Origin: Pseudeuparius sepicola | Taxonomy: Eukaryota > Arthropoda > Insecta > Coleoptera > Anthribidae | Direction: 5' to 3' | Assembly: GCA_963920635.1 (NCBI GenBank) | Contig: OY987298.1 | Span: 1,860,001-1,924,000, forward strand | Length of the DNA: 64,000 bases | Position numbers and translations under genes: made by a program | Shown here: piece by piece, positions 1 to 10,690 of the stretch | Position numbering within the stretch: position 1 is the stretch's first letter | Layout: every line of letters begins with the position of its first letter | The notes under the pieces: model-generated | Told to the model about the DNA's origin: nothing | What the model saw: only the letters and a program-made list of their open reading frames with translations | The model's database searches: none

Positions 1-150
1 CTTCCCAGATTTCCCTGCTAAAGATATGTTCTATTTTTTGTGTTGTCTGCCAATAATGAATAGTGAATGTGAAATAATTACCTTTTAATGTAAGTACTTA
101 TTTAAATACCATGCTATAATTTTATTTCACTGTATTTTTTTCCTACCCAG

Positions 151-336
151 CTTGAAGAAGGCACAATAAATTGGGGAAAATTCTTACAAGGTCCACGTAT
201 TCGCCTTCGATTAAAACCTGACGTTCTGCCCCATTTTTTCACCAAAACTAGCATCCCAAATTCCGAAGAAGAGGAAAAGAAGCATTTTAAAAAACAAGAA
301 TTTATCGATGAAGAACATAATGACGAGGACAAATAG
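151..336 (+). CDS. Terminal exon of an unidentified gene, THAP-domain-end-like
   Basis: A splice acceptor (polypyrimidine tract ending CCCAG at 150) is followed by 61 open codons and TAG at 334-336. The segment LRLKPDVLPHFF resembles the AVPTIF-type box that closes THAP zinc-finger domains, and the spacing from the exon start fits the stretch after the CxxHF motif. The tail is rich in Glu, Lys and Asp and ends in DEDK. The cysteine-bearing first half would be upstream, outside the window. It could be the end of a THAP-containing host gene or of a THAP transposase. The identity is inferred from one short motif; the open frame and acceptor are seen directly. Confidence 0.4.
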   Translation, partial: LEEGTINWGKFLQGPRIRLRLKPDVLPHFFTKTSIPNSEEEEKKHFKKQEFIDEEHNDEDK

Positions 337-649
337 ATAAATAGATATATCAAATATCCATGATCATGGCAAATGTCTATATTTACATAACTTCTAAGCA
401 AGAATATTTACTACCTAATATAGTATTAAAAATATATCAATTTACCTACACTTGTACTTTCGCTGTTCTATTTTGTGGTGAAAATAGATCTAAATTGTAA
501 TATAATATCAGTGCAACACATCTATTGCCACCACAATAGGAAAATTGTTGGAATAAGCTTTTTCAAAACTCCACTCGATACTTTCTGCAGCTTATTATTA
601 AACTTCAATAGGTCACTTTCACAATCACTAAAGCACTAAATGGAAAATA
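337..649. other. AT-rich stretch, no feature seen
   Basis: Downstream of the TAG at 334-336. I see no second exon or clear repeat here; it may be 3' UTR and flank of the terminal exon. Confidence 0.4.
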
Positions 650-1135
650 TGTTTTCAGGGGTAATAATATAACAAGTGGTGTGCCTATTATCGATAATAC
701 CTTTCGTTAATTTTACGAATTATAATCCCAAAGCTGAAAATACCACGACTGCGCAGCAGTAGTGGTATTTTCTTAGCATTGGGATTATAATGTGTGATAA
801 ATTAAGGAAAGGTATTATCTATTATTAGGCATACCACGAGTTGTATTTAAAAACAGAATTTAGCAACTGCAAATAGTTAGTTTGACAGCTAGCTGTCATT
901 TAGATTGAACTTTCGGTTCTGAATATGTTTCTTGTGCTAATAGATATTTAAAGATCAATGTGTTAACTGAAAACATATATTCTAGTCCTATATTAAATTT
1001 GGTAATGTGAAGAAGTTATTACTGACCTGAACTTTTGACCCGGTTGAATTTTTTTGCTCCATCGATGCCAACTTAGGATCTCGAAATTACCAATTGACAG
1101 TCCCAGTAAGGACTTCTTATAATAATTTTACTATA
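650..1135 (-). repeat. Copy A of a hairpin-bearing dispersed repeat (lacks the tRNA-like module)
   Basis: Read on the minus strand, this copy matches the copies at about 37067-37900 and 40255-40905. It shares the segment TAACTTCTTCACATTA, a block containing AATGACAGCT, and the long hairpin that begins CTCGTGGTATGCCTA. Unlike the other two it joins the AATGACAGCT block directly to ACTATTTGCAGTTG, so the roughly 200-bp interval with the tRNA-Pro-like sequence is absent. A further block at 1018-1133 also occurs at 17500-17625. A foldback is inserted at its right edge. I do not recognise the family. Confidence 0.6.
688..845. repeat. Imperfect hairpin within repeat copy A
   Basis: Two arms of about 70 bp are inverted around a loop near GACTGCGCAGCAGT. 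The left arm starts GTGGTGTGCCTATTATCG and the right arm ends with the complement, TAGGCATACCAC. The same hairpin ends copies B and C. Confidence 0.65.
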
Positions 1136-2651
1136 CACTGTGTCCCGAATAAGAATGAACAGCATGGGGATATTGCCAACGGTGAGAGATAGGGCAACGG
1201 TTAAATGGGGAAAAAGTTGCGCAATTTTGAGGTCAATAAAATGGCACAAACAGATTTTTTATATCTTTTTTCGTTTTTGAGTTATTTTGAAAAAAGTAAA
1301 ATTTTGCGTTTTCGATTTTATTTTTTCTGAAGTTGTTATCTTAGATAGAGAAAAAAGAAAAACACTTTCTTATGGCACTTTTTAATGGGCCTTAAGATGG
1401 CGTTTTTAGATTTGTTCTACAACGTTTCGTTTTTGAGAAACCATCTTCAACTTTATTTTTTTAAATACAGACCTGGTTTTTTTTTGTAGATTTTGGAAGT
1501 ACTTTTCATTGCAAATACCATGATGTATGACACGAAATATTTTTAAAATGTTTTGAGACAATTATACTGAAAATTCCTTTTTTCCATTCATTTTTGTCTA
1601 ATGCGGCCATGTATTCAATAATAAGGAGTCTAAATATTAATCAGTATTAACAACAATTTAACTTACAGTTTATCTTTACTTCGAAAACTCAATATTTTTA
1701 AATTGTACGGCCCTGCGTCTGGTAATGTGTTTTCCTCTGTTGTTGTATGTACAGCAAACAGTGTCGCATTGTGTTTTGGAGTAAATTCTTCGCTTTTCCT
1801 AATTGCGAGAAGAAAGCTTTAAGCCAACGTAATCAATAACTTTTGCCATTTATTAATTGCAAAAATACATTCGTTCGGCCTCTACACTATTTCTGTGACA
1901 CAAGATATAACATGCTGACATGTTAAATTTGTCGTCATTTGAAAAAGCACCCTCCATTTGTAATGAAATAAATTGTTAACTAAATGTTACAGTGGGAGTT
2001 ATGACAAATGACAAGGGATTGGTTTCGTTGTTTCAAAGCCTTCTAGGTGGAGGATTTTTATTTATTTTTTATTATCGTATGTGCCGTCCTTTTTTTAGTT
2101 CTCCAATGAAAGCTAAGTTGTAAGTTAAATTGTTGACAATACTGATTAATATTTAGACTTCTTATTATTAAATACAGGGCCGCATTAGAAAAAAAATAAT
2201 GGAAAAAAGGAATTTTCAGTATAATTGTCTCAAAACATTTTAAAAATATTTCTTGTCATACATCATGGTATTTGCAATGAAAAGTGCTTTCAAAATCTGC
2301 AAAAAAAATCCAGGTCTGTATTTAAAAAAATTAAGTTGAAGATGGTTTCTCAAAAACGAAACGTTGTAGAAGAAATCTAAAAACGCCATCTTAAGACCCG
2401 TTAAAAAGTGCCATAAGAAAGTGTTTTTCTATTTTCTCTATCTGTGATAACAACTTCAGAAAAAACTAAAATCGAAAACGCAAAATTTTACTTTTTTCAA
2501 AATAACTCAAAAACGAAAAAAGATATTAGAAATCTGTTTGTGCCATTTTATTGACCTCGAAATTGCGCAACTTTTTCCCCATTTAATCGTTGCTCTATCT
2601 CTCACCGTTTGCAATATCCCCATGCTGTTCATTCTTATCCGGGACACAGTG
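1136..2651. mobile_element. 1.5-kb foldback element, TA-flanked
   Basis: The ends CACTGTGTCCCG and CGGGACACAGTG are exact complements and are flanked by TA. The arms (about 1136-1670 and 2110-2651) stay closely complementary for more than 500 bp. A spacer of about 440 bp separates them and holds no recognisable transposase. TA flanks and the xxGTGTCCC-type end match the other mariner-like foldbacks of this window, so a non-autonomous Tc1/mariner derivative is likely. Confidence 0.75.
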
Positions 2652-3158
2652 TATACTGTCAGCCCACAAATCACTAACCAATTAGGTACCCTGAAGTTGC
2701 CGCACGCGGTTTTGATACAGACCCATGGATATATTATGATGTCGGTAAAGAAGATTACTACTACCTTAAATATCTTAAGGTAGGGGCCCTTTTAGGGAAC
2801 TAGATGACTGTAGTTCACCATTGCAATCATCAAATTAATTTTTAAAATTTAACCGTACTAGCCCATTCGTCTTATTATTAAATAATATAGCCAGAACTCG
2901 GGACTGACTTCTGCTGCCAATAAAATAACCTGCCCCGAATCGGATTCAAGAAATCCCAGTGCGGTACACCACGGGCGTAGCCAGGATTTAGTTTTGGGGG
3001 GGGTTTAGTTTGAGAAGTAAATAAAACAACAAAAATATACTTACATGAAATTTAATATCTATATATTCATCCGAAAAACTACGACATATTTATAAAGTTC
3101 TTAACTTTAAATGAAATGGATAAATTAACTTCGTTCCTCTGCGCTAAATCTAAAACCA

Positions 3159-3419
3159 TTAAAGAAGAAATCTTCGGCTTTTTCTTTTAAATATATCCAC
3201 TACTTCATCTGCATGAATTTCTGTTCCATAGTGAATGTTCATTAGAGCCAACCCATTAAGTCTCCTTAGGCTCGAGAAAGACCTTTCTGGGGTAGCAGTG
3301 GATACAGGAATGGTAGCCAAGATTTGTAGTAATGTGTAAATATTAGGATAAAGGTTTTTATCGCACATATCTAGGCATTCCAAACTAGATTTCGGGGTAG
3401 GCAGTCTTCTTATCAGCAT
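3159..3419 (-). pseudogene. hAT transposase C-terminal dimerisation fragment
   Basis: The minus-strand reading frame contains TATPERSFSSLRRL followed by LNGLALMNIHY, the hAT C-terminal dimerisation motif. The segment KNYLRNTTSENR of the sister copy at 4974-5273 is deleted in frame. The catalytic domain is absent. Confidence 0.7.
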
Positions 3420-3740
3420 GCAAGGTAGCTGAAGCTTTGATAGCTAAATCCAAATTTGTTTCTTTATTAGAAACCCCTTGACCTTGACTACACCACTCTT
3501 TCCAGTAGTCCATACCTTTAGGTTTATCACCCTTCCTTTTTTCCCCTCCATTTTTCGACAGTAATAATGATTCACGTATCTATCCTTAACAAGGTCATCG
3601 GATAACAGCGCACTAAAATTACTCACTTACACGGTACACTTAATTCTCTTCACTATTCGTTCACCACTTTTCACTTTTATTCGCTTCGAGTTCGCATGGA
3701 ACAATACTGCCGTAAGCGCGGTCACGCGCCGCGGCGCCGC

Positions 3741-3747
3741 TTATATA
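3741..3747 (-). promoter_or_regulatory. TATA box of hAT copy 1
   Basis: TATATAA on the minus strand, with three 10-bp CTTCCAC-type repeats just upstream of it (about 3765-3800). The same arrangement is conserved in the sister copy. Confidence 0.45.
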
Positions 3748-4064
3748 GCAGCCCAGTAGCCGTCCAGAAACTTCCACGAACTTCCACAAAGTTCCGCTCA
3801 TTTCGACCTAGGGGCGTGGCGAATAATCGAGAAACAACGCAAAGTGTCCCTACAATACAAAATAGTTCGGCTGCAACTGCGTCTGCCTCTCGTCAAAAGA
3901 TGGCGCTAGGCGCTACTATTACTACATATATTCAAACGTAATAATAATTTAACTCTTCACTCCTCGTATTTTTTCGGTATAATATTAGGTAATATTTTGC
4001 TTATTTCGGGGGGGGTTTGAACCCCCGAAACCCCCCCCCCCTTGGCTACGCCCGTGCGGTACAC

Positions 4065-4321
4065 TGCGGAAGCTCGGGGCGGAAACTTTGGACAGTGCGA
4101 TCGAAATTGCCCACTTAAAACAACTGTCACGTACAGGTAAACTGAACTACTCTTCCCCCCGGGGTATGATCAGATCACACCCTTCGCCGGCCGGCCTGAT
4201 TAGTTCCCAATTTTCGTCCGTTTGACCGAAAGAGAATCGGCCAATTTCGCGGGTCGCCGCATTCGGACAAACGGACCCCCTTACTTAGAACGGCAGAATC
4301 TCAAAGAAGACCCGTCCGGAT
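4065..4321. other. Spacer between two inverted hAT copies
   Basis: About 260 bp of unique-looking sequence, GC-richer than its surroundings, separates the two elements. No gene or repeat recognised. Confidence 0.5.
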
Positions 4322-4646
4322 CTCCCACGCACGGGCGTAGCCAAGGGGGGGGGGTTCGGGGGTTCAACCCCCCCCCCCCCCCCGAAATAAGCAAAATATT
4401 ACCTAATATTATACCGAAAAAATACGAGGAGTGAAGAGTTAAATTATTATTACGTTTGAATATATTATGTAGTAATAGTAGCGCCTAGCGCCATCTTTTG
4501 ACGAGAGGCAGACGCAGTTGCAGCCGAACTATTTTGTATTGTAGGGACACTTTGCGTTGTTTCTCGATTATTCGCCACGCCCCTAGGTCGAAATGAGCGG
4601 AACTTTGTGGAAGTTCGTGGAAGTTTCTGGACGGCTACTGGGCTGC

Positions 4647-4653
4647 TATATAA
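4647..4653 (+). promoter_or_regulatory. TATA box of hAT copy 2 with upstream 10-bp repeats
   Basis: TATATAA lies about 15-45 bp downstream of three imperfect 10-bp repeats of the type GTGGAAGTTC (4603-4632). The GAA/TTC blocks recall heat-shock elements but the spacing is irregular, so that reading is only a suggestion. Confidence 0.45.
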
Positions 4654-4973
4654 GCGGCGCCGCGGCGCGTGACCGCGCTTACGGCAGTATTGTTCCATGC
4701 GAACTCGAAGCGAATAAAAGTGAAAAGTGGTGAACGAATAGTGAAGAGAATTAAGTGTACCGTGTAAGTGAGTAATTTTAGTGCACTGTTATTCGATGAC
4801 CTTGTTAAAGATAGATACGTGAATCATTATTACTGTCGAAAAATGGAGGAAGAAAAGGAAGGGTGATAAGCCTAAAGGTATGGACTACTGGAAAAAGTGG
4901 TGTAGTCAAGGTCAAGGGGTTTCTAATAAAAAAACAAATTTGGATTTAGCTATCAAAGCTTCAGCTACCTTGC

Positions 4974-5273
4974 ATGCTGATAAGAAGACTGCCTACCCCG
5001 AAATCTAGTTTGGAATGCCTAGATATGTGCGATAAAAACCTTTATCCTAATATTTACACATTACTACAAATCTTGGCTACCATTCCTGTATCCACTGCTA
5101 CCCCAGAAAGGTCTTTCTCGAGCCTAAGGAGACTGAAAAACTATTTACGAAACACTACAAGTGAAAACAGACTTAATGGTTTGGCTCTAATGAACATTCA
5201 CTATGGAACAGAAATTCATGCAGATAAAGTAGTGGATATATTTAAAAGAAAAAGCCGAAGATTTCTTCTTTAA
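4974..5273 (+). pseudogene. hAT transposase C-terminal dimerisation region
   Basis: A 99-codon open frame with PVSTATPERSFSSLRRLKNY and LNGLALMNIHY, the dimerisation domain typical of hAT transposases and zinc-finger MYM/52K-like relatives. No catalytic DDE region and no BED finger are present, so this is a terminal fragment carried by a non-autonomous copy. Confidence 0.75.
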
Positions 5274-5477
5274 TGGTTTTAGATTTAGCGCAGAGGAACG
5301 AAATTAATTTATCCATTTCATTTAAAGTTAAGAACTTTATAAATATGTCGTAGTTTTTCGGATGAATATATAGATATTAAATTTCATGTAAGTATATTTT
5401 TGTTGTTTTATTTACTTCTCAAACTAAACCCCCCCCCCCCCCCAAAACTAAATCCTGGCTACGCCCGTGCTTCCACG

Positions 5478-6934
5478 CGGGATATCCGGTTGATTTCTGA
5501 ATTAATTCGGACCATAACTATACCTAAATACAATACGGGCTCGTATACTTCGGACAAAAATATTAATTTTTTTATCTATCGGTAGAAAATGACAAAAAAA
5601 TCGACCCGTGCCTTTCATTTTTTTCATTTTCGCTTTAGATTTGCTGTAATTTTATGAATAATACTTTCCCGCCAAAGGTTGTGACGTATTTAGTTGCCCT
5701 TCCTTACACAAGGGGTATTTCATCAATTTTACTGGAATACTGATATAGTTTGTTGGCATATTATGGTATTAAATTCGTCCTTTTCTGGGGTATTATTAAA
5801 TACCTGTTGTGACTTTTATTAAAAGAATTTATTATTGTTAATATCTTTCAATATAATTTCAATGCAGATCATGCTAATTAACAAAAATATTATCATTAAA
5901 TTAATACATTCTATACGACCCCGGTCGCCAGGTAAACGGCCATGCGAGTTTGGCAATACTGCTTATTTACGACGATTCATTTGACACCAGGGCGCTTATG
6001 GCGTATTTCTGTCAATTATTTTATTATCAAAAATTGGTAGGTGGCGGCGGGAGGCCATTATTTTAATTTGTGGCGTTGCGTTTGACATGTTTTGCTTGCG
6101 ATTCTCGGTTCGTTTTATTTATAGTTTTTCGTGTATTATTTCACATTTTCTGCGTTTTTTAGTGTTTGTTTTGTTATTGATTTATTAAAATTTTATGTTA
6201 TGATTAATTAAAATTTCTAGCTGCTAATCGAACATAATTAAAGTTTAGTAGCAAATTCATGTGTTATCCGATGATAAGTTGCGCTTGCGGTATTTTGTTT
6301 TTTTGTAATACACAGGGTGGTACAAAAAAAATACAAAAAGAAGTTAAATTTCTCTTTTTTGACTAGGTGGCTGTGACTTTAAATCTGCCATCCACCTTTG
6401 ATTCCAAACAACTTTTGTAAGTAACTTTTTACCGTATTTTAAAAAATAAGGGTACTTTACTCTTGAGTTATTTTGACATTTTTGAATCTACCTCGTATCC
6501 AAAAAGAGATATTCAAATTTTGATATGTGCGTTTTGAGTTTGAAATGATGCACCAACTTTTATCAAGAATAAAATTTTCTGAGAAATTAATAATAAAAAA
6601 GTTTTCCATTTGTGTCCAACTTTCTGCCGGTCACTGTATATTCGTTATTTTCATAATTATTTGGTTTGGTTTTTAAAATGGTTTTGGTTTGTTGTGTACC
6701 TGGTTGTGAAGGACGACGCGATGGTCGAAGATGGAAATGCATATTTTTCCCAAAGACAAAACGAAGTAAAATATCTCGATTTTATTGTGATAAAACAAAC
6801 TGCTATTTTTAGAGCTTTGTAAACTTGGTCTGAAAAAAAATGGGAACAACAAATTAAATAATGATCTCCTTGAATCATTAAGAAGATGCTAACGGGTTTG
6901 TGACATGCATTTTACACCAGATTGTACATGCATA
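5478..6934. other. Repeat-rich stretch with a THAP remnant
   Basis: No host exon found. A single mariner-like end (CAGGGTGGTAC) occurs near 6315 with no partner recognised. The block at 5930-6130 shares scattered segments with 9310-9430, including a GGGCGTATGGC-like motif, and so may be another 5' end of the ISL2EU-like family. It precedes the THAP-like fragment at 6678. Confidence 0.4.
6678..6806 (+). pseudogene. THAP zinc-finger N-terminal remnant
   Basis: ATG at 6678 opens MVLVCCVPGCEGRR followed by a CIFFPK segment, the C-x4-C start and FP-type motif of THAP domains. The frame closes soon after CDKTNCYF and no HF or AVPTIF half follows. Probably a decayed THAP transposase fragment, as in the ISL2EU-like remnant near 10.5 kb. 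Confidence 0.4.
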
Positions 6935-8320
6935 CAGGGTGTCCGGTAAGTACCTCCTAATCTCTCGGAAGCATACAGGGGAGGTCAAAATAACCCTAGT
7001 TTGTCAAAGGAAAAAAAATCCTACAGTGCCCCTTAACGGAGATACAGGGCCTCAAAAGAGTACTTAGCGATTTACTTTTTTGCCTCTAACTTTTGAACCG
7101 ACTTGTATAATTTAATGAAATTTTAATAGTTTATGTTGGCCATAAAGACTCATAAAACCATACTACCGTAGATGTTTCACATCGTCAGGGAAGTCAGGAA
7201 CGGACTTGCCACCACACTCGTTGGGCCAAATTTTTGACAGGTGTCATTTTACAGAGCTGAAAACTGTTTTTTTAAATACTTTGGTCATTGCTCTTTAAAA
7301 AAGGTACTCTTCATTTCTTTCGACCAAATGAGCCGTTTTCGAAAAAATTAAGTTTTTTAACACGTTTACACAATTAACGAGTGCTTGTCCATAAAGGTAC
7401 GGAACCCTAAAAATAACATAATACAGACTAGGCTGATATGCATTTAATTTATGGTGAAGCGCTGTCCAAGTCTTCGAAGGCAAGAAGACTTTATGCCGAA
7501 AGATTTCCAGCTCGAAAACCTTTCAAAGGGTTGATCGGAGCTTAATTAATTTACAATGTTATTAAAACACAAAAATAATGAAAACGTTTAAATGTTATTT
7601 TGGCAAATGTTCAATATGAGCTCCACGTACTTATACATTTTCTTAGTCTTCGAATATTTTCCCGCTGCACTGCAAATAATATTCCGGCATTATTACGAAC
7701 TTCGTTAGAATGCTGTGTTATTCTCGCTAGTAGTTCTTCTCTAGTATTTACTGGTGTTGAATAACCTAGTTGTTTTAGATGTCCCCAAAAGTAAAAGCCT
7801 AAAGGATTTAGATCAGGCAACCTTGGTGGCCATAAAACAGGGCCACCTGATTTTTACCTAATTGTGTTTAGCATTAGTAACTTTTGAGTGTTATACAAAA
7901 ACTTAATTTTTTTCGAAAACGGCTCATTTGGTCGAAAGAAATGAAGAGTACCTTTTTTAAAGAGCAATGACCAAAGTATTTAAAAAAACAGTTTTCAGCT
8001 CTGTAAAATGACACCTGTCAAAAATTTGGCCCAACGAGTGTGGTGGCAAGTCCGTTCCTGACTTCCCTGACGATGTGAAACATCTAAGGTAGTATGGTTT
8101 TATGAGTCTTTATGGCCAACATAAACTATTAAAATTTCATTAAATTATACAAGTCGGTTCAAAAGTTAGAGCCAAAAAAGTAAATCGCTAAGTACTCTTT
8201 TGGAGCCCTGTATCTCCGTTAAGGGGCACAGTAGGAATTTTTTTCCTTTGACAAACTAGGGTTATTTTGACCTCCCCTGTATGCTTCCGAGAGATTAGGA
8301 GGTACTTACCGGACACCCTG
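6935..8320. mobile_element. Mariner-like foldback with long TIRs and transposase debris
   Basis: The ends CAGGGTGTCCGG are exactly inverted and flanked by TA. The arms (about 6935-7357 and 7893-8320, ~425 bp) are nearly identical. The centre holds transposase fragments: a plus-strand HTH piece near 7480-7545 (YAERFPARKPF) and a minus-strand catalytic end (7611-7850, WPPRLPDLNPLGFYFWGHLK). These match the DD41D-type transposase at 23767-24811. Confidence 0.8.
7611..7850 (-). pseudogene. Mariner-like (DD41D-type) transposase C-terminal fragment
   Basis: The minus-strand frame reads GGPVLWPPRLPDLNPLGFYFWGHLK then YSTPVNTREELLARI, colinear with [20 protein letters not shown] in the 24.5-kb element. 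The third catalytic Asp (LDFF) is replaced by Gly (LGFY). The N-terminal HTH remnant of the same element lies on the opposite strand, so the interior is rearranged and inactive. Confidence 0.65.
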
Positions 8321-8322
8321 TA

Positions 8323-9172
8323 TACCCAGAAGGCAAATGGTCCAACTCTAGGATTAAGGAGGATGCTGTGCAATCTTTATTTTCGCCCATAGTTTGCATT
8401 GGTAAGAAGTATTATAAATGGTGTTTATTTCTTCAAACACAGCAAGGCTGAAATTAGTGATGCATGCTAAAATTAATGGTATATTTTTCGAAAAAAAAAA
8501 AAACCTTGGTAATTTAAAAAAATCAAATTTCCCTTCTTGTTGCATTCGGCAGCGCCTTAACTACGTATTTTGATTTTTTCTGAAAATGTAACAGAAGTAC
8601 CCCCGTTATTAATTTTAGCGTTCCTGCGCAGTGGATCGGTCGGGATTCGTGTTCAAGATTGTTGAAAGATTTCTAAAAATTCAATTTTATTTGCAACAAC
8701 TTGCCTACTGTGTCTTTTTTATACCTTTCTAATAAATTACTAAAATGATATCTAGGATTCTGCGAGTATCATACCCAGTGCACCATGAAAGACTAATAAT
8801 AATTATTATTTATTATTTTCTACAGATTCAGCGAGAAATTCATCCGAGGATTTACCCAATAAGATTTCACTAATAGCTAGTAGGTGCGTAGTATAATGGT
8901 AGTAACCTGCAGCTGAACCATCAATGCTTGGAAACATTTCTTCTCCGAAAAAAAAATGCAGATTTTAGATTTTATCAACTAAAACACTACATGTCTTTCT
9001 TAATTTACTTATAAATAACCTTAAGAAGACTAAAATGTAATATATCTGTATCTGTGATGTTTAGCGTTATTGTGGTGAATGTATTTTACAAACTGTTTGT
9101 AATATATAAAATTATTATTCCCATACAATTTTTGCTTTCATTATACCTATCCTAATATTGTCATTTATCGCG
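8323..9172. other. AT-rich stretch, no gene recognised
   Basis: No ORF with family signatures, no inverted repeat pair and no coding bias seen. Confidence 0.4.
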
Positions 9173-9242
9173 TTTTAATTTTATAACTCGACATAGACAT
9201 AGATATTTATCATATGTCTATGTGGAGTTATAAAATTAAAAA
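9173..9242. repeat. 70-bp near-perfect hairpin
   Basis: The arms TTTTAATTTTATAACTC and GAGTTATAAAATTAAAA extend through ACATAGACATA-type sequence with one mismatch, leaving a loop of roughly 10 nt. A tiny palindromic MITE or a pre-miRNA-like fold are both possible. Confidence 0.6.
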
Positions 9243-9484
9243 GTGTCCTAAAAATTGTAAGTATAATAACTATAAAAGATTTCAAATTTCCCGCTTAAAT
9301 AGTCTAGTTTGTACTTAGGTCACCAGGGGGCGTATGGCATCCAAAAATTATAGGGAGTTGCTTATCTATCCCTATATATAAATCCTTTATCTATGTTTGA
9401 CACTCAACGTTTGACGTGTGAGAACTGCAAGTTTGTGTTATTATTTGAATAGTCTTTTACATAGCAAATCGAACTTTTCAAAGT

Positions 9485-9721
9485 ATGGAGCAAGGATTTG
9501 TGAAGGCGACATCGGACAATCTGCCATATTATGTGGAATTGGAAATGGTGTGTTCGTTTATTAAACTCGGGGGGGCCTCGGAGGATCGGCCATGCTGCGG
9601 CTTTGCCGCCGCGATGTTCGCCCGCTTCGCGGCCTCACGTCCGTCCCGCGCGGCATTCGCCGTCCAAATCGAAGCCGTGACGTTTACGTCCCTGCCCGCC
9701 TCTCCGGTCTCTCTGCAATGA
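9485..9721 (+). pseudogene. N-terminal fragment of a GFVKATSDNLP-type transposon ORF
   Basis: ATG at 9485 opens MEQGFVKATSDNLPYYVELE, about 110 bp downstream of a TATATAA (near 9373). After about 30 codons the frame runs into a GC-rich block (9560-9715) with low-complexity Ala, Arg and Phe codons that does not match the family, so the true protein part is probably only the first 80-90 bp. No SWIM cysteines or YqaJ nuclease motifs follow. Confidence 0.5.
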
Positions 9722-9938
9722 TTGTCGAACGTTTCTTCTTTTTAGGTTCTGAATATTTGTCATTAACAAAAAGAAAATGAAAATATCACTTTAGACATGA
9801 ATTATTATTCAAACCTTACTATAAAAAGGTAACCAATTAGGGAAAGAAGGAACACAACATAATTTACAGTTTATTGAGCAATAATTTACAATACAACTTA
9901 ACTATTTAACTTAAATATATTTCATAAAATTAAAGGCC

Positions 9939-10169
9939 TCACACAATAACCATTATGTGATCTAAAAGGTATATTAATTGATGGTTTACCCTCGAATGTA
10001 TATTGAGCGTTGCAAATTCTCGAATTCGTCTTATTATCCTCTCTACATGAATTGGAAGGGAAGCAATTTGTTTGCTTTTTATGTAGCGCTGAGGCACAAC
10101 TTCCTTTTTCAAGATAATCTTGCTTCCCACAGTTTTGAAGAACATCCAATTCTTACCATCAGGCTCAAG
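9939..10169 (-). pseudogene. DDE_Tnp_4-type transposase, last exon
   Basis: An acceptor (T-rich tract, AG at 10170-10171) starts an open frame of 76 codons ending in TGA at 9939-9941. The segment ASLPIHVERIIRRIREF is the HVER helix typical of the C-terminal part of DDE_Tnp_4 (Harbinger/ISL2EU) transposases, with the final acidic residue of the family in HVE. Upstream catalytic exons are not visible. Confidence 0.65.
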
Positions 10170-10502
10170 CTAAAAAAAAATGTATCTTACTATTCTTAGA
10201 CAAAAATTATTGCAATAAAAGTTGCTCCATTAAAGAGTAGGTAAGTAAGAACTTAAATATGAAATAAAATTTTGAATTTATAATGAAAAGAATTGATTTA
10301 GGGAACAATAATATAAACTATAAATACTTAATATTATTATAAACTTTTAATCTCTATATGTAATAAAAATTATTAACAGGGGTTATTTTGAGGTTTATTA
10401 CATTCAGGTAGATGGAGTCTTATAACCCCAAGACAGTAAGTAAGTATTAAAAAAAGAAGTAAAATTGCTTCAAACTATCTATAACAGATAATATGTACTT
10501 AC

Positions 10503-10690
10503 GTTGAAATGGTCTTCACAACAATACAAAAACGTTTTCGTCATTGGAAGGCCAACTGTTTCCAACCACCGTTTTCGGCGAATTTCGTCGGTGTCGATAA
10601 AAACAATTTTCCAGAGTTTCTGCTGGAGTTTTCACAAGAGGGAACGAACAACCTCCATGACTATTATAACGACGCGCAAACTAGTAAATA
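10503..10690 (-). pseudogene. THAP-domain exon of the ISL2EU-like transposase
   Basis: The minus-strand frame reads IRRKRWLETVGLPM then YCCEDHFN and a GTAAGT donor at 10497-10502. RRxRW and CxDHF are hallmarks of the THAP fold. An in-frame TGA interrupts the N-terminal part (after a MEVVRSLL-like start) and the first Cys pair is not recognisable, so the exon is broken. Confidence 0.55.

Larger units (their letters stand above)
2970..4056 (-). mobile_element. hAT-like element, inverted copy 1
   Basis: Terminal inverted repeats CACGGGCGTAGCCA are flanked by a perfect 8-bp duplication CGGTACAC (2962-2969 and 4057-4064), the hAT signature. On the minus strand it keeps a promoter-like region and the C-terminal hAT dimerisation segment (3159-3419, TPERSFSSLRRL). 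Compared with copy 2 it lacks about a dozen codons after SSLRRL. The rest of the transposase is missing, so it is an internally deleted, non-autonomous copy. Confidence 0.85.
4330..5469 (+). mobile_element. hAT-like element, copy 2
   Basis: It has the same terminal repeats as the element at 2970-4056 in the opposite orientation, flanked by a near-perfect 8-bp duplication (CTCCCACG at 4322-4329, CTTCCACG at 5470-5477). It starts with a long G/C homopolymer block, has a TATA box, then the C-terminal dimerisation exon. Separate target duplications show two independent insertions, not one palindromic duplication. Confidence 0.85.

Noticed and set aside
3696..4698. Two copies of an 80-codon frame starting MEQYCRKRG
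   Set aside because: Antisense to the hAT promoter region in both inverted copies; duplicated because the element is.
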